Origin: Rhodospirillum sp.
Lineage (GTDB): Bacteria > Pseudomonadota > Alphaproteobacteria > Dongiales > Dongiaceae
Assembly (NCBI GenBank): GCA_013822765.1
Contig: PNKY01000006.1
Span: forward strand, 1-64,000
Direction of reading: 5' to 3'
Length of the DNA stretch: 64,000 bases
The notes below the pieces were generated by a model. It saw nothing but the letters and a program-made list of their open reading frames with translations. It searched no databases and had not been told where the DNA came from. The position numbers and the translations under genes were made by a program. This document shows, in pieces, positions 45,497 to 54,333 of the stretch (position 1 is its first letter; each line of letters opens with the position of its first letter).

Positions 45497-45670
45497 ATGA
45501 CTTACGGAGGCCCGGCGCAATTCGACAATCGCGAACTGAGCCTGCTCAGAGACTACTTCCTGGATGACGTGGGCGTCAGGCGCCCCGTCGACTTAGGAAC
45601 TGACGATCTGGTAAAGCGCTTGCGCGCGGGCCGAAAGCGATGCTCCAAGCGGCTAGAAACTCGGCGGTGA
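45497..45670 (+). CDS. Possible 57-residue protein
   Basis: A short frame starting MTYGGPAQFDNRELSLLRDY and continuing FLDDVGVRRPVDLGTDDLVKR to a basic end. GAGG is 11 bases upstream. The alternation of acidic helix and basic tail looks genuine, but the evidence is thin. Its last 18 bases overlap the end of the convergent XRE-cupin gene. Confidence 0.35.
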   Translation: MTYGGPAQFDNRELSLLRDYFLDDVGVRRPVDLGTDDLVKRLRAGRKRCSKRLETRR

Positions 45671-46213
45671 GTTGGCGGTGACGACTTCGCATTCCTCGTC
45701 GCCGATATTGCGGAAGCGGTGCGGGATGCGGCTGTCGAAGTAGTAGGCGTCGCCGGCGCCGAGCACTCTGACCTGGTCGCCGACCGTGACTTCCAGCCGG
45801 CCGCGCACGATGATGCCGCCCTCTTCCGAATCGTGGGTCAGCATCTGTGCGCCGGTATCGGCGCCGGGCGCGTAATGCTCGTGCATGAGCTGGATCGCCT
45901 TTCCGCTCATGTCGCGGCCGACCTGCCGATAGGAAACCGGGCCGCCCGCCAGCTCCACCAGCTCCTTGGCGGTGAAATAGATCTGCGGCTTGGGCGGCGC
46001 TTCGAGCGCGAAAAATTCGGCGAGCGACAGCGGAAAGCCGTCCAGCAGCTTCTTCAGCATCCCAACCGATGGCGAGGAGCGGTTCTGCTCGATCATGGAA
46101 ATGATGGCGTTGGAGACGCCGGCGCGCTTCGCCAGCTCGCGCTGCGACAGGTTGTGCGCCTCGCGCAGGCTCTTGAGCCGGCTGCCCAGATCGAACCCGG
46201 TGCCTTCGGCCAT
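45653..46213 (-). CDS. XRE family regulator with cupin domain (PuuR-like)
   Basis: A 186-residue regulator: helix-turn-helix at residues about 10-65 (RLKSLREAHNLSQRELAKRAGVSNAIISMIEQNRSSPSV) and a C-terminal cupin (HEHYAPGADTGAQMLTHDSEEGGIIVRG; GDAYYFDSRIPHRFRNIG). This is the PuuR layout, which controls amine and gamma-aminobutyrate-type catabolism. ATG at 46213. Divergent from the transaminase gene with an inverted repeat in between, so it probably controls that gene and itself. Confidence 0.9.
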   Translation of the reverse strand: MAEGTGFDLGSRLKSLREAHNLSQRELAKRAGVSNAIISMIEQNRSSPSVGMLKKLLDGFPLSLAEFFALEAPPKPQIYFTAKELVELAGGPVSYRQVGRDMSGKAIQLMHEHYAPGADTGAQMLTHDSEEGGIIVRGRLEVTVGDQVRVLGAGDAYYFDSRIPHRFRNIGDEECEVVTANSPPSF

Positions 46214-46314
46214 GTTAAATCCAACGTCCCAATGACTTGCGCGCTCAATATAATAAACAACTGTACCCAGGATCAAGGCCGAACTGGCCTAAAACGTAAA
46301 CATTTCAGTCCACT

Positions 46315-46332
46315 TGTTCGATTTGTTGAACA
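46315..46332. promoter_or_regulatory. Inverted repeat in the XRE-cupin / transaminase promoter region
   Basis: TGTTC, eight bases, GAACA, about 46 bases before the transaminase start and about 100 bases before the regulator start on the other strand. An AT-rich stretch with TATAAT-like sequence (about 46243-46255) lies beside it. Probable operator for the adjacent regulator. Confidence 0.5.
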
Positions 46333-46377
46333 TTGATATGGTGCGGCCAACTTCCACTGGCCCCAAGGACCAACGCC

Positions 46378-47745
46378 ATGTCCGCCACAGCCAAAGCGGC
46401 CGCGCAGCCGTTCGCCCCGTCCCAGTTCGACCCCTCGCCCAACAACCTCGAATCCTTCTGGATGCCGTTCACGGCGAACCGACAGTTCAAGTCCAAGCCG
46501 CGCCTGTTCGTCGGCGCCGAGGGCATGCACTACACCACCATCGACAACCGCAAGGTCCTGGACGGGACCGCGGGCCTGTGGTGCTGCAACGCCGGCCATG
46601 GCCGCAAGAAGATCTCCGAGGCGGTCGCCAAGCAGATCCAGCAGATGGATTACGCGCCGGCGTTCCAGATGGGCCATCCGAGCGCGTTCGAACTAGCCTC
46701 GCGCCTGACGCACCTGGTGCCCGGCGACCTCGACCATGTGTTCTTCACCAACTCGGGTTCCGAGTCCGTCGACACCGCGCTGAAGATTGCCCTCGCTTAT
46801 CACCGCGTGAAGGGTCAGGGCCAACGCACGCGCCTGATCGGCCGCGAGCGCGGCTATCACGGCGTCGGCTTCGGCGGCATCTCGGTCGGCGGCATCGTTT
46901 CCAACCGCAAGTTCTTCGGCCCGATGCTGGCTGGCGTCGATCACCTGCCGCACACCCATAACCTGGAGAAGAACGCCTTCTCCAAGGGCCAGCCGGAATG
47001 GGGCGCACACCTGGCCGATGAGTTGGAGCGCATCGTCACGCTGCACGATGCCTCGACCATCGCGGCCGTGATCGTCGAGCCGGTCGCGGGTTCGACCGGC
47101 GTGCTGATCCCGCCCAAGGGCTACCTGCAAAAGCTCCGGCAGATCTGCGACAAGCACGGCATCCTGCTGATATTCGATGAGGTCATCACCGGCTTCGGCC
47201 GCCTTGGCTCGCCGTTCGGCGCCGAGCATTTCGGCGTGCAGCCGGACATGATCACGTGCGCCAAGGGCCTCACCAACGGCGCGGTACCAATGGGCGCGGT
47301 GTTCGCGCGCAAGCACATCTACGACGCCTTCATGGAAAGCTCGGCGGAAAACGCGATCGAGCTGTTCCACGGCTACACCTACTCCGCCCATCCGGTGGCG
47401 TGCGCGGCGGGCCTCGCCGTGCTCGACATCTACAAGGAGGAAGGCCTGTTCGAGAATTGCGCCAGCCTTGCCAAATACTGGGAAGACGCGGTGCATTCGC
47501 TGAAGGGCATCAAGAACGTCATCGACCTGCGCAACATGGGCCTGATCGCGGGCATCGAGCTGGAGCCGATTCCGGGCAAGCCGACCGCGCGCGCCTTCAA
47601 CGCGTTCCTCAAGGCGTACGACAAGGGCCTGTTGATCCGCACCACCGGCGACATCATCGCGCTGTCGCCGCCGCTGATCGTCGAAAAGAGCCATATCGAC
47701 CAGATCTTCAGCATGCTCGCTGACATCCTGAAGAACCTGGACTGA
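46378..47745 (+). CDS. Class III aminotransferase, beta-alanine/omega-amino acid--pyruvate type
   Basis: A 455-residue PLP enzyme. The N-terminus SFWMPFTANRQFKSKPRLF is that of omega-amino acid--pyruvate transaminases. PLP contacts are in FFTNSGSESVDTALK, the conserved DEVITGFGRLG holds the Asp that binds the pyridine nitrogen, and the Schiff-base Lys is in MITCAKGLTNG. It would move an amino group from beta-alanine or a terminal amine to pyruvate, giving alanine. The next gene, alanine dehydrogenase, can regenerate pyruvate and release ammonia, so the pair makes a deamination route for amines. ATG at 46378 after AAGGA. Confidence 0.92.
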   Translation: MSATAKAAAQPFAPSQFDPSPNNLESFWMPFTANRQFKSKPRLFVGAEGMHYTTIDNRKVLDGTAGLWCCNAGHGRKKISEAVAKQIQQMDYAPAFQMGHPSAFELASRLTHLVPGDLDHVFFTNSGSESVDTALKIALAYHRVKGQGQRTRLIGRERGYHGVGFGGISVGGIVSNRKFFGPMLAGVDHLPHTHNLEKNAFSKGQPEWGAHLADELERIVTLHDASTIAAVIVEPVAGSTGVLIPPKGYLQKLRQICDKHGILLIFDEVITGFGRLGSPFGAEHFGVQPDMITCAKGLTNGAVPMGAVFARKHIYDAFMESSAENAIELFHGYTYSAHPVACAAGLAVLDIYKEEGLFENCASLAKYWEDAVHSLKGIKNVIDLRNMGLIAGIELEPIPGKPTARAFNAFLKAYDKGLLIRTTGDIIALSPPLIVEKSHIDQIFSMLADILKNLD

Positions 47746-47783
47746 CATCGGCCGCAAGAGCGGCCATCGAACCGAAAACCGGT

Positions 47784-47803
47784 CGGCGGGGGCAACCCCG
47801 CCG
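47784..47803 (+). terminator. GNRA-loop hairpin between transaminase and alanine dehydrogenase genes
   Basis: CGGCGGGG and CCCCGCCG close a GCAA tetraloop, a very stable RNA hairpin without a T-run. It lies 39 bases after the transaminase stop and 32 bases before the ald start, so it is more likely to protect or separate the two messages than to end transcription. Confidence 0.5.
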
Positions 47804-47834
47804 GCCAAAGCTTTAAGATCAGGGAGTGCTTCCA

Positions 47835-48953
47835 ATGTTGATCGGCGTGCCAAAGGAAATCAAAAACCACGAATACCGGGTGGGCCTCGTTCCCGCCTCG
47901 GTGCGTGAGTTGGTGCATCACGGGCACAAAGTGCTGGTCGAGACCAAGGCGGGCAGCGGCATCGGCTTCGACGATGCGGCGTATCAGGCGGCAGGCGCGA
48001 CCATCGCGACCAGCGCCTCCGAGATCTTCGCCAAGGCCGATATGATCGTGAAGGTGAAGGAGCCGCAACCTGTCGAGTGCAAGATGTTGCGCAAGGGTCA
48101 GCTGCTCTACACCTACCTGCATCTGGCGCCGGATCCGGAGCAGACCGAGGGCCTCATCAAGTCGGGCTGCACTGCCATCGCCTACGAGACCGTGACCAGC
48201 GCGCGCGGCGGCCTGCCGCTGCTGGCGCCGATGTCCGAGGTCGCCGGTCGCATGTCGGTGCAAGTCGGCGCACACTACCTGGAGAAAGCCCAGGGCGGCG
48301 CCGGCATCCTGCTCGGCGGCGTGCCGGGCGTGAAGGCGGCCAATGTGGTCGTGATCGGCGGCGGCATCTCCGGCACCCACGCGGTACGCATGGCGCTGGG
48401 CATGGAAGCCATTGTCACCGTGATCGACAAGAACCTGGACCGGCTGCGCGAACTCGACGAGCTGTTCGGCGCCAGCCTCAACACCATCTACTCGACCGTC
48501 GATGCGATCGAGCACTACACGGTCAATGCCGACCTCCTCATTGGCGCGGTCCTCGTTCCGGGCGCCGCGGCGCCGAAGCTGGTGACGCGCAAGATGATCG
48601 CGCAGATGCGCCCCGGCTCGGTGGTGGTCGACATCGCCATCGACCAGGGCGGCTGCTTCGAGACCAGCCACGCGACCACCCATGCCGATCCGGTCTATGT
48701 GGTGGACGGCGTCACGCACTATTGCGTCGCCAACATGCCGGGCGCGGTCGCGCGCACCTCGACCATCGCGCTCAACAACGCCACCCTGCCCTTCGCCGTC
48801 GCCCTCGCCAACAAGGGCGCCAAGAAGGCGTGCGCGGATGATCCGCACCTGCTGAACGGCCTCAACATCCACGACGGCCAGGTGACCTACAAGGCGGTCG
48901 CCGACGCGCTGAAGCTCAAATACACGCCGGCGCAGCAGGCGCTGGGGATGTAG
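47835..48953 (+). CDS. ald: Alanine dehydrogenase
   Basis: A 372-residue NAD-dependent enzyme. Opening [18 protein letters not shown] holds the substrate-binding Arg; Lys in VKVKEPQ and the catalytic His in YTYLHLAPD are present. The NAD site is [22 protein letters not shown], and [13 protein letters not shown] and [17 protein letters not shown] are typical. It interconverts alanine with pyruvate and ammonia. ATG at 47835 after AGGGAG; a start three codons earlier is also open. Confidence 0.96.
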   Translation: MLIGVPKEIKNHEYRVGLVPASVRELVHHGHKVLVETKAGSGIGFDDAAYQAAGATIATSASEIFAKADMIVKVKEPQPVECKMLRKGQLLYTYLHLAPDPEQTEGLIKSGCTAIAYETVTSARGGLPLLAPMSEVAGRMSVQVGAHYLEKAQGGAGILLGGVPGVKAANVVVIGGGISGTHAVRMALGMEAIVTVIDKNLDRLRELDELFGASLNTIYSTVDAIEHYTVNADLLIGAVLVPGAAAPKLVTRKMIAQMRPGSVVVDIAIDQGGCFETSHATTHADPVYVVDGVTHYCVANMPGAVARTSTIALNNATLPFAVALANKGAKKACADDPHLLNGLNIHDGQVTYKAVADALKLKYTPAQQALGM

Positions 48954-48983
48954 GCAGCTCATCACCTTCCGGTGACAATGGCA

Positions 48984-49010
48984 CGGCGGAGCCTTTCGGC
49001 TCCGCCGTTT
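48984..49010 (+). terminator. Rho-independent terminator of the ald transcript
   Basis: CGGCGGAGCC pairs with GGCTCCGCCG round a short TTTC loop and is followed by TTTGCATTT, 30 bases past the ald stop. Confidence 0.85.
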
Positions 49011-49081
49011 GCATTTGGCGTCACCGTCGCGTCAGGTTCACGGTCGAGGATGGTCCGGAGAAACCAGCGAAGGACCGACCA

Positions 49082-49483
49082 ATGCGGGTGTCATTTCTGC
49101 TCTTGCTTGCTCCGCTTGCCGCGATCGGCGGCTGCGGGATCACCGGCCCCGCCCACGACGCACCGCGGGCTGACGCCGCGGCGGTGGTCGACATGGGCTT
49201 CAGCAGCTTTGAGCCGGAGGTGGTGCACATCCGCGCCGGCCAGACCGTGGAATGGCGTAACACCGCGCTCATCACCCACAATGTCAGCGACGACAAGGCG
49301 AAGGCCGTGAATGCCGCCGACGCCTCGATCCCCGAGGGCGCGACGCCGTTCGATTCCGGCGACCTCAAGGCTGGCAACGTCTACAGCCACACCTTCACGG
49401 TCCCCGGCACCTACAAGTATTTCTGCCGTCACCACGAAGACGCCGCGATGTTCGGCACCGTGATCGTCGATCCTGCGCCGTAG
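49082..49483 (+). CDS. Cupredoxin (plastocyanin/azurin-like) lipoprotein
   Basis: A 133-residue protein with a lipoprotein signal (LAAIGGCG). The mature part is a type 1 copper domain: first His ligand in ALITHNVSDD, then the Cys-His-Met loop YFCRHHEDAAMFGTVIV. SFEPEVVHIRAGQTVEWRNTA is the usual beta-strand before the first ligand. Probably an electron carrier anchored in the periplasm. It has its own promoter region after the ald terminator. Confidence 0.9.
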   Translation: MRVSFLLLLAPLAAIGGCGITGPAHDAPRADAAAVVDMGFSSFEPEVVHIRAGQTVEWRNTALITHNVSDDKAKAVNAADASIPEGATPFDSGDLKAGNVYSHTFTVPGTYKYFCRHHEDAAMFGTVIVDPAP

Positions 49484-49486
49484 CGC

Positions 49487-49804
49487 CTAGGCGTTCTGCC
49501 AGTCGAACCGGAGCGGCGCTTCGCGGTGGGCGAAGCGATCGAGATGACGCGCGACCACCTCTTTCAGCGCCTCCAGCTGCTCGGCGGCGCTGGCCTCCAG
49601 CCGGCATTCGAGGCTGCCGTCATGCGCCTGCAAAGTCAGCGTGGCGTCGCCCGGCCAGTCGGCGCCGCGCGCATTGCGCGGGAACACGACGGCGCCTGCC
49701 TCGGGCGTGAACTCGACGGCGAGATTGTGGCTCCAGTGCTTGCAGAGTTGCTGCAGATAGCGGCTGCCCTTGTCCGTCGGCACCCGCGCGATACTCCGGA
49801 TCAT
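49487..49804 (-). CDS. DUF2218 domain protein
   Basis: A 105-residue protein. The pattern YLQQLCKHWSHNLAVEF near the N-terminus and the two-strand continuation (AVVFPRNARGADWPGDATLTLQAHDGSLEC) fit DUF2218, a small family usually found next to siderophore-interacting reductases in iron-acquisition loci. Here it is divergent from a PadR regulator of the YqjI type, with an AT-rich palindrome between them. ATG at 49804; convergent with the cupredoxin gene. Confidence 0.85.
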   Translation of the reverse strand: MIRSIARVPTDKGSRYLQQLCKHWSHNLAVEFTPEAGAVVFPRNARGADWPGDATLTLQAHDGSLECRLEASAAEQLEALKEVVARHLDRFAHREAPLRFDWQNA

Positions 49805-49849
49805 CAATGCGGCTCTTTCTTTGAAATCTTGACATGCGCATTAAAAAAT

Positions 49850-49863
49850 ATATCTTACGATAT
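49850..49863. promoter_or_regulatory. Probable PadR/YqjI-type operator
   Basis: ATATC-TTAC-GATAT, a short palindrome inside a strongly AT-rich stretch between the divergent DUF2218 and PadR genes, 30 bases before the PadR start. Confidence 0.6.
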
Positions 49864-49892
49864 GTCAAGAGACATAACTGAAAGACGAGATT

Positions 49893-50582
49893 ATGGACTT
49901 TTACCAAGAAAGACAATGGCAAAGGCACAGCATGGGGCGCCACGGCGCCGGTGGCCATGGCCGTGGCGGATTCTTCGGCCGCCGAGGCCGGGGCGATGGC
50001 GACGGATTCCGGATGGGGCGCCGGCTCGGATCGGGCGACCTGCAACTGCTGATCCTGCTCCTGCTCCGGGAGAACCCGCGCCACGGCTACGAGCTGATCA
50101 AGGAGTTGGAGCAGCGCACCAGCGGCTATTACAGCCCGAGCCCCGGCGTGATCTATCCCGCCCTCACCTATCTCGACGAGATCGGCTTCGCCTCGGTCGA
50201 GGCGGACGGCAACAAGAAGCTCTATCGCATCACCGAAACCGGAACGGCCTTCCTCACTGAAAACCGCAGCAGCGCCGACGCGATGCTGGGCGAGCTGGCC
50301 GAGATCGGCCGCCGCTTTGCGCGCGCCCGGCAAGCGATGAGCGTGGAGGACGGCGCGCCCGAGAGCGAGGAGGAATCCGACCTCGGCACCTGGCCGCTCG
50401 GCGAGCGGCGTTTCGGCCATCGCGGGCACGGTCGCGGGCGGGAGATCGCCGAGGTGATGCAGGCGCGCCATGACCTGAAGCACGCGCTGCGGGAAGCAAT
50501 CGCAGACTCGCCGGAAGAGCATAAGCGGATCGCCGACATCCTGCGCCGCGCCGCCGCCGAGATCCGCGGCCGGAAGGCGTAA
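49893..50582 (+). CDS. PadR family regulator, YqjI-like, with Gly/His/Arg-rich N-terminus
   Basis: A 229-residue regulator. Residues 1-45 are low-complexity and rich in Gly, Arg and His (RHGAGGHGRGGFFGRRGRGDGDGF), like the metal-binding N-terminus of the nickel-responsive YqjI of E. coli. The PadR winged helix follows: GDLQLLILLLLRENPRHGYELIKELEQRTSGYYSPSPGVIYPALTYLDEIG. The C-terminal helices have a second Gly/His/Arg patch (GERRFGHRGHGRGRE) before a dimerisation helix. The pairing with a DUF2218 gene supports a role in iron or nickel homeostasis. It probably represses its own promoter and that of DUF2218. Confidence 0.87.
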   Translation: MDFYQERQWQRHSMGRHGAGGHGRGGFFGRRGRGDGDGFRMGRRLGSGDLQLLILLLLRENPRHGYELIKELEQRTSGYYSPSPGVIYPALTYLDEIGFASVEADGNKKLYRITETGTAFLTENRSSADAMLGELAEIGRRFARARQAMSVEDGAPESEEESDLGTWPLGERRFGHRGHGRGREIAEVMQARHDLKHALREAIADSPEEHKRIADILRRAAAEIRGRKA

Positions 50583-50615
50583 CCCCGGCAACCACAGCGC
50601 CGGCTGAACACCGCT

Positions 50616-51131
50616 CTAATGGCGATCCCGAAACGTCGCGCTCTCGGTTCGGATGCGCCAGGCCAGCACGATCGCGTTGGCGATCGAGAAGCCGAGCGCC
50701 AGCGGCCAGGAGTCGAGGGCGAGCGGCAGCAGGGCGACCTCCAGCGCCACCACCAGGTAGTTGGGGTGGCGCATGAATCGGTACGGCCCCTTGCGCACCA
50801 GCGGCGCGTTCGGGACCACGATGATGCGGGTGGTCCAGTAGCGGCCGAGGCTGAGCAAGGTCCAGAGGCGCAGGCCCTGCACTGCTAAGTAGGCGATGGC
50901 CGCCCATGGCTGCAACAAGGTGAGGCCGGACAGGAAGAACGCCCACAGCACCGCCAGCCAGGCGGTGTGCAGGAAGACGATGGCGGGATAATGGCCGCGG
51001 CCGACCTCGAAGGCGCCTTCGGCCAGCAGCGCACGCGTGTTGCGGTTGGCGATGACAAGCTCGATCAGGCGCTGCAGCGTGGCCAGCAGCAGCAGGCCGG
51101 CGATGAGGAGCTGATCGACGGTCAAGGACAT
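50616..51131 (-). CDS. Isoprenylcysteine carboxyl methyltransferase (ICMT) family protein
   Basis: A 171-residue membrane methyltransferase with about four hydrophobic segments and the family end motif APLVRKGPYRFMRHPNYLVVALEVALLPLA. It lies 89 bases downstream of the type III polyketide synthase on the same strand. In several bacteria this pair makes methylated alkylresorcinols or alkylpyrones, the methyltransferase acting on the phenolic product. The ATG at 51131 follows GAGGG at short distance. Confidence 0.88.
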   Translation of the reverse strand: MSLTVDQLLIAGLLLLATLQRLIELVIANRNTRALLAEGAFEVGRGHYPAIVFLHTAWLAVLWAFFLSGLTLLQPWAAIAYLAVQGLRLWTLLSLGRYWTTRIIVVPNAPLVRKGPYRFMRHPNYLVVALEVALLPLALDSWPLALGFSIANAIVLAWRIRTESATFRDRH

Positions 51132-51220
51132 GCCCTCAATACGGTATCGCGGGCCCCAACCCTGCGATCCCAACCAGTGGCGGATTCTACGCTGGAACGC
51201 GGTCCGCCGCCATGGCGAAG

Positions 51221-52294
51221 TCAGCCCTCGATGATCTGGAAACCCGCACTGAAGCCGGGGCCCAGGGCCGACATCAGGTGCCGGCCGCCGAGGCCGTCCC
51301 GGATCATCCGCTGCAGCACGAACAGGACGGTCACCGCCGACATGTTGCCGTATTCGCGCAGGATATCGCGCGCCGCCGCCATGGTTCCGGGCGCCAACTC
51401 GAACGCCTGTTCCAGTGCGTCCAGCACCTTGACGCCGCCGGGATGGCAGACATAGCCGGCGAGATCGCGGACGCTGAGGCCGCAGCGCGCCAAGAAGGCG
51501 TCGGCGGCCGGGCGCATCTCCTCCCGCACCAGGGTCGGAATGTCGCGCGAGAACAGCACGCCGAGCCCGTCATCCTCCACGTCCCAGCCCATGACGCGCA
51601 GCGAGTCCGGCCAAGTGTGCATGCCCGACGATCCGAGCCGCAAGCCGGATGAGCCGGGCCGGCCGATCACCATGGCGGCGGCGCCGTCGCCGAACAAGGC
51701 CGCGCCGATGATGTTGCTCTTGGACATGTCGCCGCGCCGGAAGGTGACGGAGCACAGCTCGACAGCGAGGAACAGCACGTCGCCGTCGGGCAGCGTGCGG
51801 GCAAGCGCGGCGGCGTGGCTGAGCCCGATCACCCCGCCGGCGCAGCCCAGCCCGAAGATCGGCAGGCGCAGGATGGTCGACGGCAGATCCAGGCGGTTGA
51901 GCAGCACGGCATCGAGGCTGGGGGTCGCGATGCCGGTGGTGGAGACGACCACCACGGCGGCGATGTCGCTGGGCTTGCGGCCGGCTTCTTCCAGCGCCTC
52001 GGTCGCGGCATTGGCGAGCAGCTCGACGGCGTTCGCCAAGTAGCGCTGGTTGCGCTCGCGCCAGCCGTGGGTCTCGAAATACCACTCCATCGGCACCGAG
52101 GAATGGCGCGTCGCGATGCCGGCATTGTCGAACACCGGCATCAGCCGGTCGATGTCGGAGCGCTCGCGGTCGAACACGCGGGCCGCGGCGCGCGCTACGT
52201 CGGCCTGGTCGAGGCGGAAGCGCGGCACCGCGGTCGCGACGGACAGGATGGTCGGCGGATCGTTCTCGACCAGGCGAAGGGCAGCGCTCCTCAT
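51221..52294 (-). CDS. Type III polyketide synthase
   Basis: A 357-residue chalcone-synthase-fold enzyme. The catalytic triad is visible: Cys in FGLGCAGGVIG (about residue 152), His in YVCHPGGVKVLDALE and Asn in YGNMSAVTVLF. The length and the adjacent ICMT-type gene fit alkylpyrone/alkylresorcinol synthases (BpsA/SrsA/ArsB-type), which extend fatty acyl starters with malonyl-CoA. Products are membrane phenolic lipids in known cases. Start ATG at 52294. The 299-base gap to the divergent exporter gene holds an inverted repeat (CGCCGG-CACAA-CCGGCG at 52373-52389). Confidence 0.92.
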   Translation of the reverse strand: MRSAALRLVENDPPTILSVATAVPRFRLDQADVARAAARVFDRERSDIDRLMPVFDNAGIATRHSSVPMEWYFETHGWRERNQRYLANAVELLANAATEALEEAGRKPSDIAAVVVVSTTGIATPSLDAVLLNRLDLPSTILRLPIFGLGCAGGVIGLSHAAALARTLPDGDVLFLAVELCSVTFRRGDMSKSNIIGAALFGDGAAAMVIGRPGSSGLRLGSSGMHTWPDSLRVMGWDVEDDGLGVLFSRDIPTLVREEMRPAADAFLARCGLSVRDLAGYVCHPGGVKVLDALEQAFELAPGTMAAARDILREYGNMSAVTVLFVLQRMIRDGLGGRHLMSALGPGFSAGFQIIEG

Positions 52295-52593
52295 CGTACC
52301 ATCCTCACTGTGCGGCCATATGCGCGCATCATCACTGCTTCAAACACTATTGGGATGTTGTTATTCGCTACGCGCCGGCACAACCGGCGATGGATCACGT
52401 TCTGTTGAGCCCTCATAGGACGCTTGAGGGCGCGCGCTATCCCGCCGCTGGAGGGAATTCCCGACCCGTTCTCATTGCCACACCGAGCCTGACGGAACCA
52501 TGACGGTCGCGCCGCCGCAGTGAAGGGGTTCACAGGCACGGGCCGCGGATTAGACTGAGATCGCGCGCCTTCCGAAGCGAGAGCGAGTCGATC

Positions 52594-54162
52594 GTGAACA
52601 GCGACCAAGTGGAAAGTTCCAACGCGGGCGCGCAGCTTCGCGCCGAACCGGTTCCGATCCGGATCTGGCTCGGCTTCGGCGCCATGTGCCTCGGCATGTT
52701 CATGGCGATCCTCGACATCCAGGTGGTCGCGACCTCGCTGCCCGACATCCGCGCCGCGCTCGATGTCGGCGCCGACCAGATGAGCTGGATCCAGACCGCG
52801 TACCTGATCGCCGAGATTATCGCCATTCCGCTGACCGGGCTGCTGACCCGCATGCTCGGCATGCGCCGGCTGTTTGGTGTCGCGTTGTCGATCTTCATCG
52901 CCGCGTCGATCGGCTGCGCCGCCAGCGGATCGTTCAGTGTGCTGATCGCCTGGCGGGTGCTGCAGGGCTTCAGCGGCGGCATGCTGATCCCGACGGTGTT
53001 CTCCGCGGTGTTCCTGCTGTTCCCCATCCATCGCCAGGACATTGCGACCACCCTCGGCGGCGCGCTGGCGGTGCTGGCGCCGACCGTCGGGCCGATCGTC
53101 GGCGGCTGGATCACCGATACCTATTCCTGGCACTGGCTATTCCTGATCAACGTCGTGCCGGGCGCGATCGCCGTCGCGGTCGCGGCCTGGCTGCTGCCGC
53201 GCGAGTCAGGCGACCCGCGCGCGGCGCGCAGCCTCGACCTCGTCGCGCTGCTCCTGATGGCGATCGCGCTCGCCGCGCTCGAGATCCTGCTCAAGGAGGC
53301 GCCGCAGCGTGGCTGGACCTCGCCGCTCGCAATCGCACTGGCGGCGGTGTGTGGAATCGGCGGCGTCGCGTTCCTGCATCGCACGCTGCGCGCTGAGCGG
53401 CCGGTGGTCGACCTCAGGATTCTCGGCGACCGCGACTTCGCGCTCGGCTGCTGGCTGAGCTTCCTGCTGGGGTGCGGACTCTATGGCTCGGTCTACCTGA
53501 TGCCGGTGTTCCTGGGGCTGGTGCGCCTGCACAGCGCGTTCGAGATCGGACAGGTCATGCTGGTGACCGGCGTCGCGCAGCTGCTGACCGCGCCGATCGC
53601 GGTGCAGGTGGAACGGCGCTGCGATCCCAAGTGGCTGTCGGCCTTCGGCTTCGCGCTGTTCGGCATCGGACTCGCGATGAGCTATTTCCAGACCTGGGAG
53701 ACCGACTTCGAGCAGATGCTGTGGCCGCAGGTGGTGCGTGGCATTGCGATCATGTTCTGCCTGCTGCCGCCGACGCGGCTCGCGCTCGGCCACCTGGCGC
53801 CGGAGCGCGTGCCGAACGCCAGCGGCTTGTTCAATTTGATGCGCAATCTCGGCGGCGCCATCGGCATCGCCCTCATCGATACCGTAATCTGGCTGCGCGC
53901 GCCGGAACACGTGGACAGCATCGTGGAGAAGTTGCTGGCCGGCGACCGCGCGACTGCGCTGTTCGTCGGGCTGCCGCCGGAGCGGTTCCTCGGCAAGCAG
54001 CTAGGCCCGGTCGACGCGGACACGCAGGAATTCGTGCGACCGCTGGTGGAGCGCGCCGGCCTGGTCTCGGCCATCAACGAGGCCTGGGCGCTGATGGCGC
54101 TCGCCATGGCGCTGGCGCTGATCGGCATCCTGGTCTCCGCCAGCCGAAAACCGCGGCGCTAA
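52594..54162 (+). CDS. MFS drug exporter, DHA2 (EmrB) type
   Basis: A 522-residue transporter with 14 predicted membrane segments. Family motifs are LDIQVVATSLPDIRAALDV in helix 1, SWIQTAYLIAEIIAIPLTGLL, motif A-like GLLTRMLGMRR, and motif C GGALAVLAPTVGPIVGGWIT. This matches EmrB-type proton-driven drug exporters, which usually work with an EmrA adaptor; no such gene is adjacent. GTG start at 52594. It could export the phenolic lipid or another compound; no direct evidence. Confidence 0.9.
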   Translation: MNSDQVESSNAGAQLRAEPVPIRIWLGFGAMCLGMFMAILDIQVVATSLPDIRAALDVGADQMSWIQTAYLIAEIIAIPLTGLLTRMLGMRRLFGVALSIFIAASIGCAASGSFSVLIAWRVLQGFSGGMLIPTVFSAVFLLFPIHRQDIATTLGGALAVLAPTVGPIVGGWITDTYSWHWLFLINVVPGAIAVAVAAWLLPRESGDPRAARSLDLVALLLMAIALAALEILLKEAPQRGWTSPLAIALAAVCGIGGVAFLHRTLRAERPVVDLRILGDRDFALGCWLSFLLGCGLYGSVYLMPVFLGLVRLHSAFEIGQVMLVTGVAQLLTAPIAVQVERRCDPKWLSAFGFALFGIGLAMSYFQTWETDFEQMLWPQVVRGIAIMFCLLPPTRLALGHLAPERVPNASGLFNLMRNLGGAIGIALIDTVIWLRAPEHVDSIVEKLLAGDRATALFVGLPPERFLGKQLGPVDADTQEFVRPLVERAGLVSAINEAWALMALAMALALIGILVSASRKPRR

Positions 54163-54196
54163 ATCCCTACCCGAGTTGCGGGCGTTCGACACGTTC

Positions 54197-54234
54197 CGTT
54201 GCAATTTGTCCGGCATCTGACACGGCAGCGTTAC
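54197..54234 (+). promoter_or_regulatory. Paired CGTTGC/CGTTAC motif upstream of a small periplasmic protein gene
   Basis: CGTTGCAA at 54197 and CGTTAC at 54229, 32 bases apart, with GACAC and GGC between. The same pair with the same internal words occurs before the genes at 57412 and 62852. Further downstream, CGACATCCACGCCGAC (54269-54284) is identical to 57329-57344 at the same distance from the motif. Confidence 0.55.
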
Positions 54235-54333
54235 ATGCGCGACCAATATCGAAGGTGCCGACGCGCTTCGACATCCACGCCGACTCTGGCCGCAAGACGG
54301 CAGATCAATCCCAGATGTCAGATGGAGATCATC

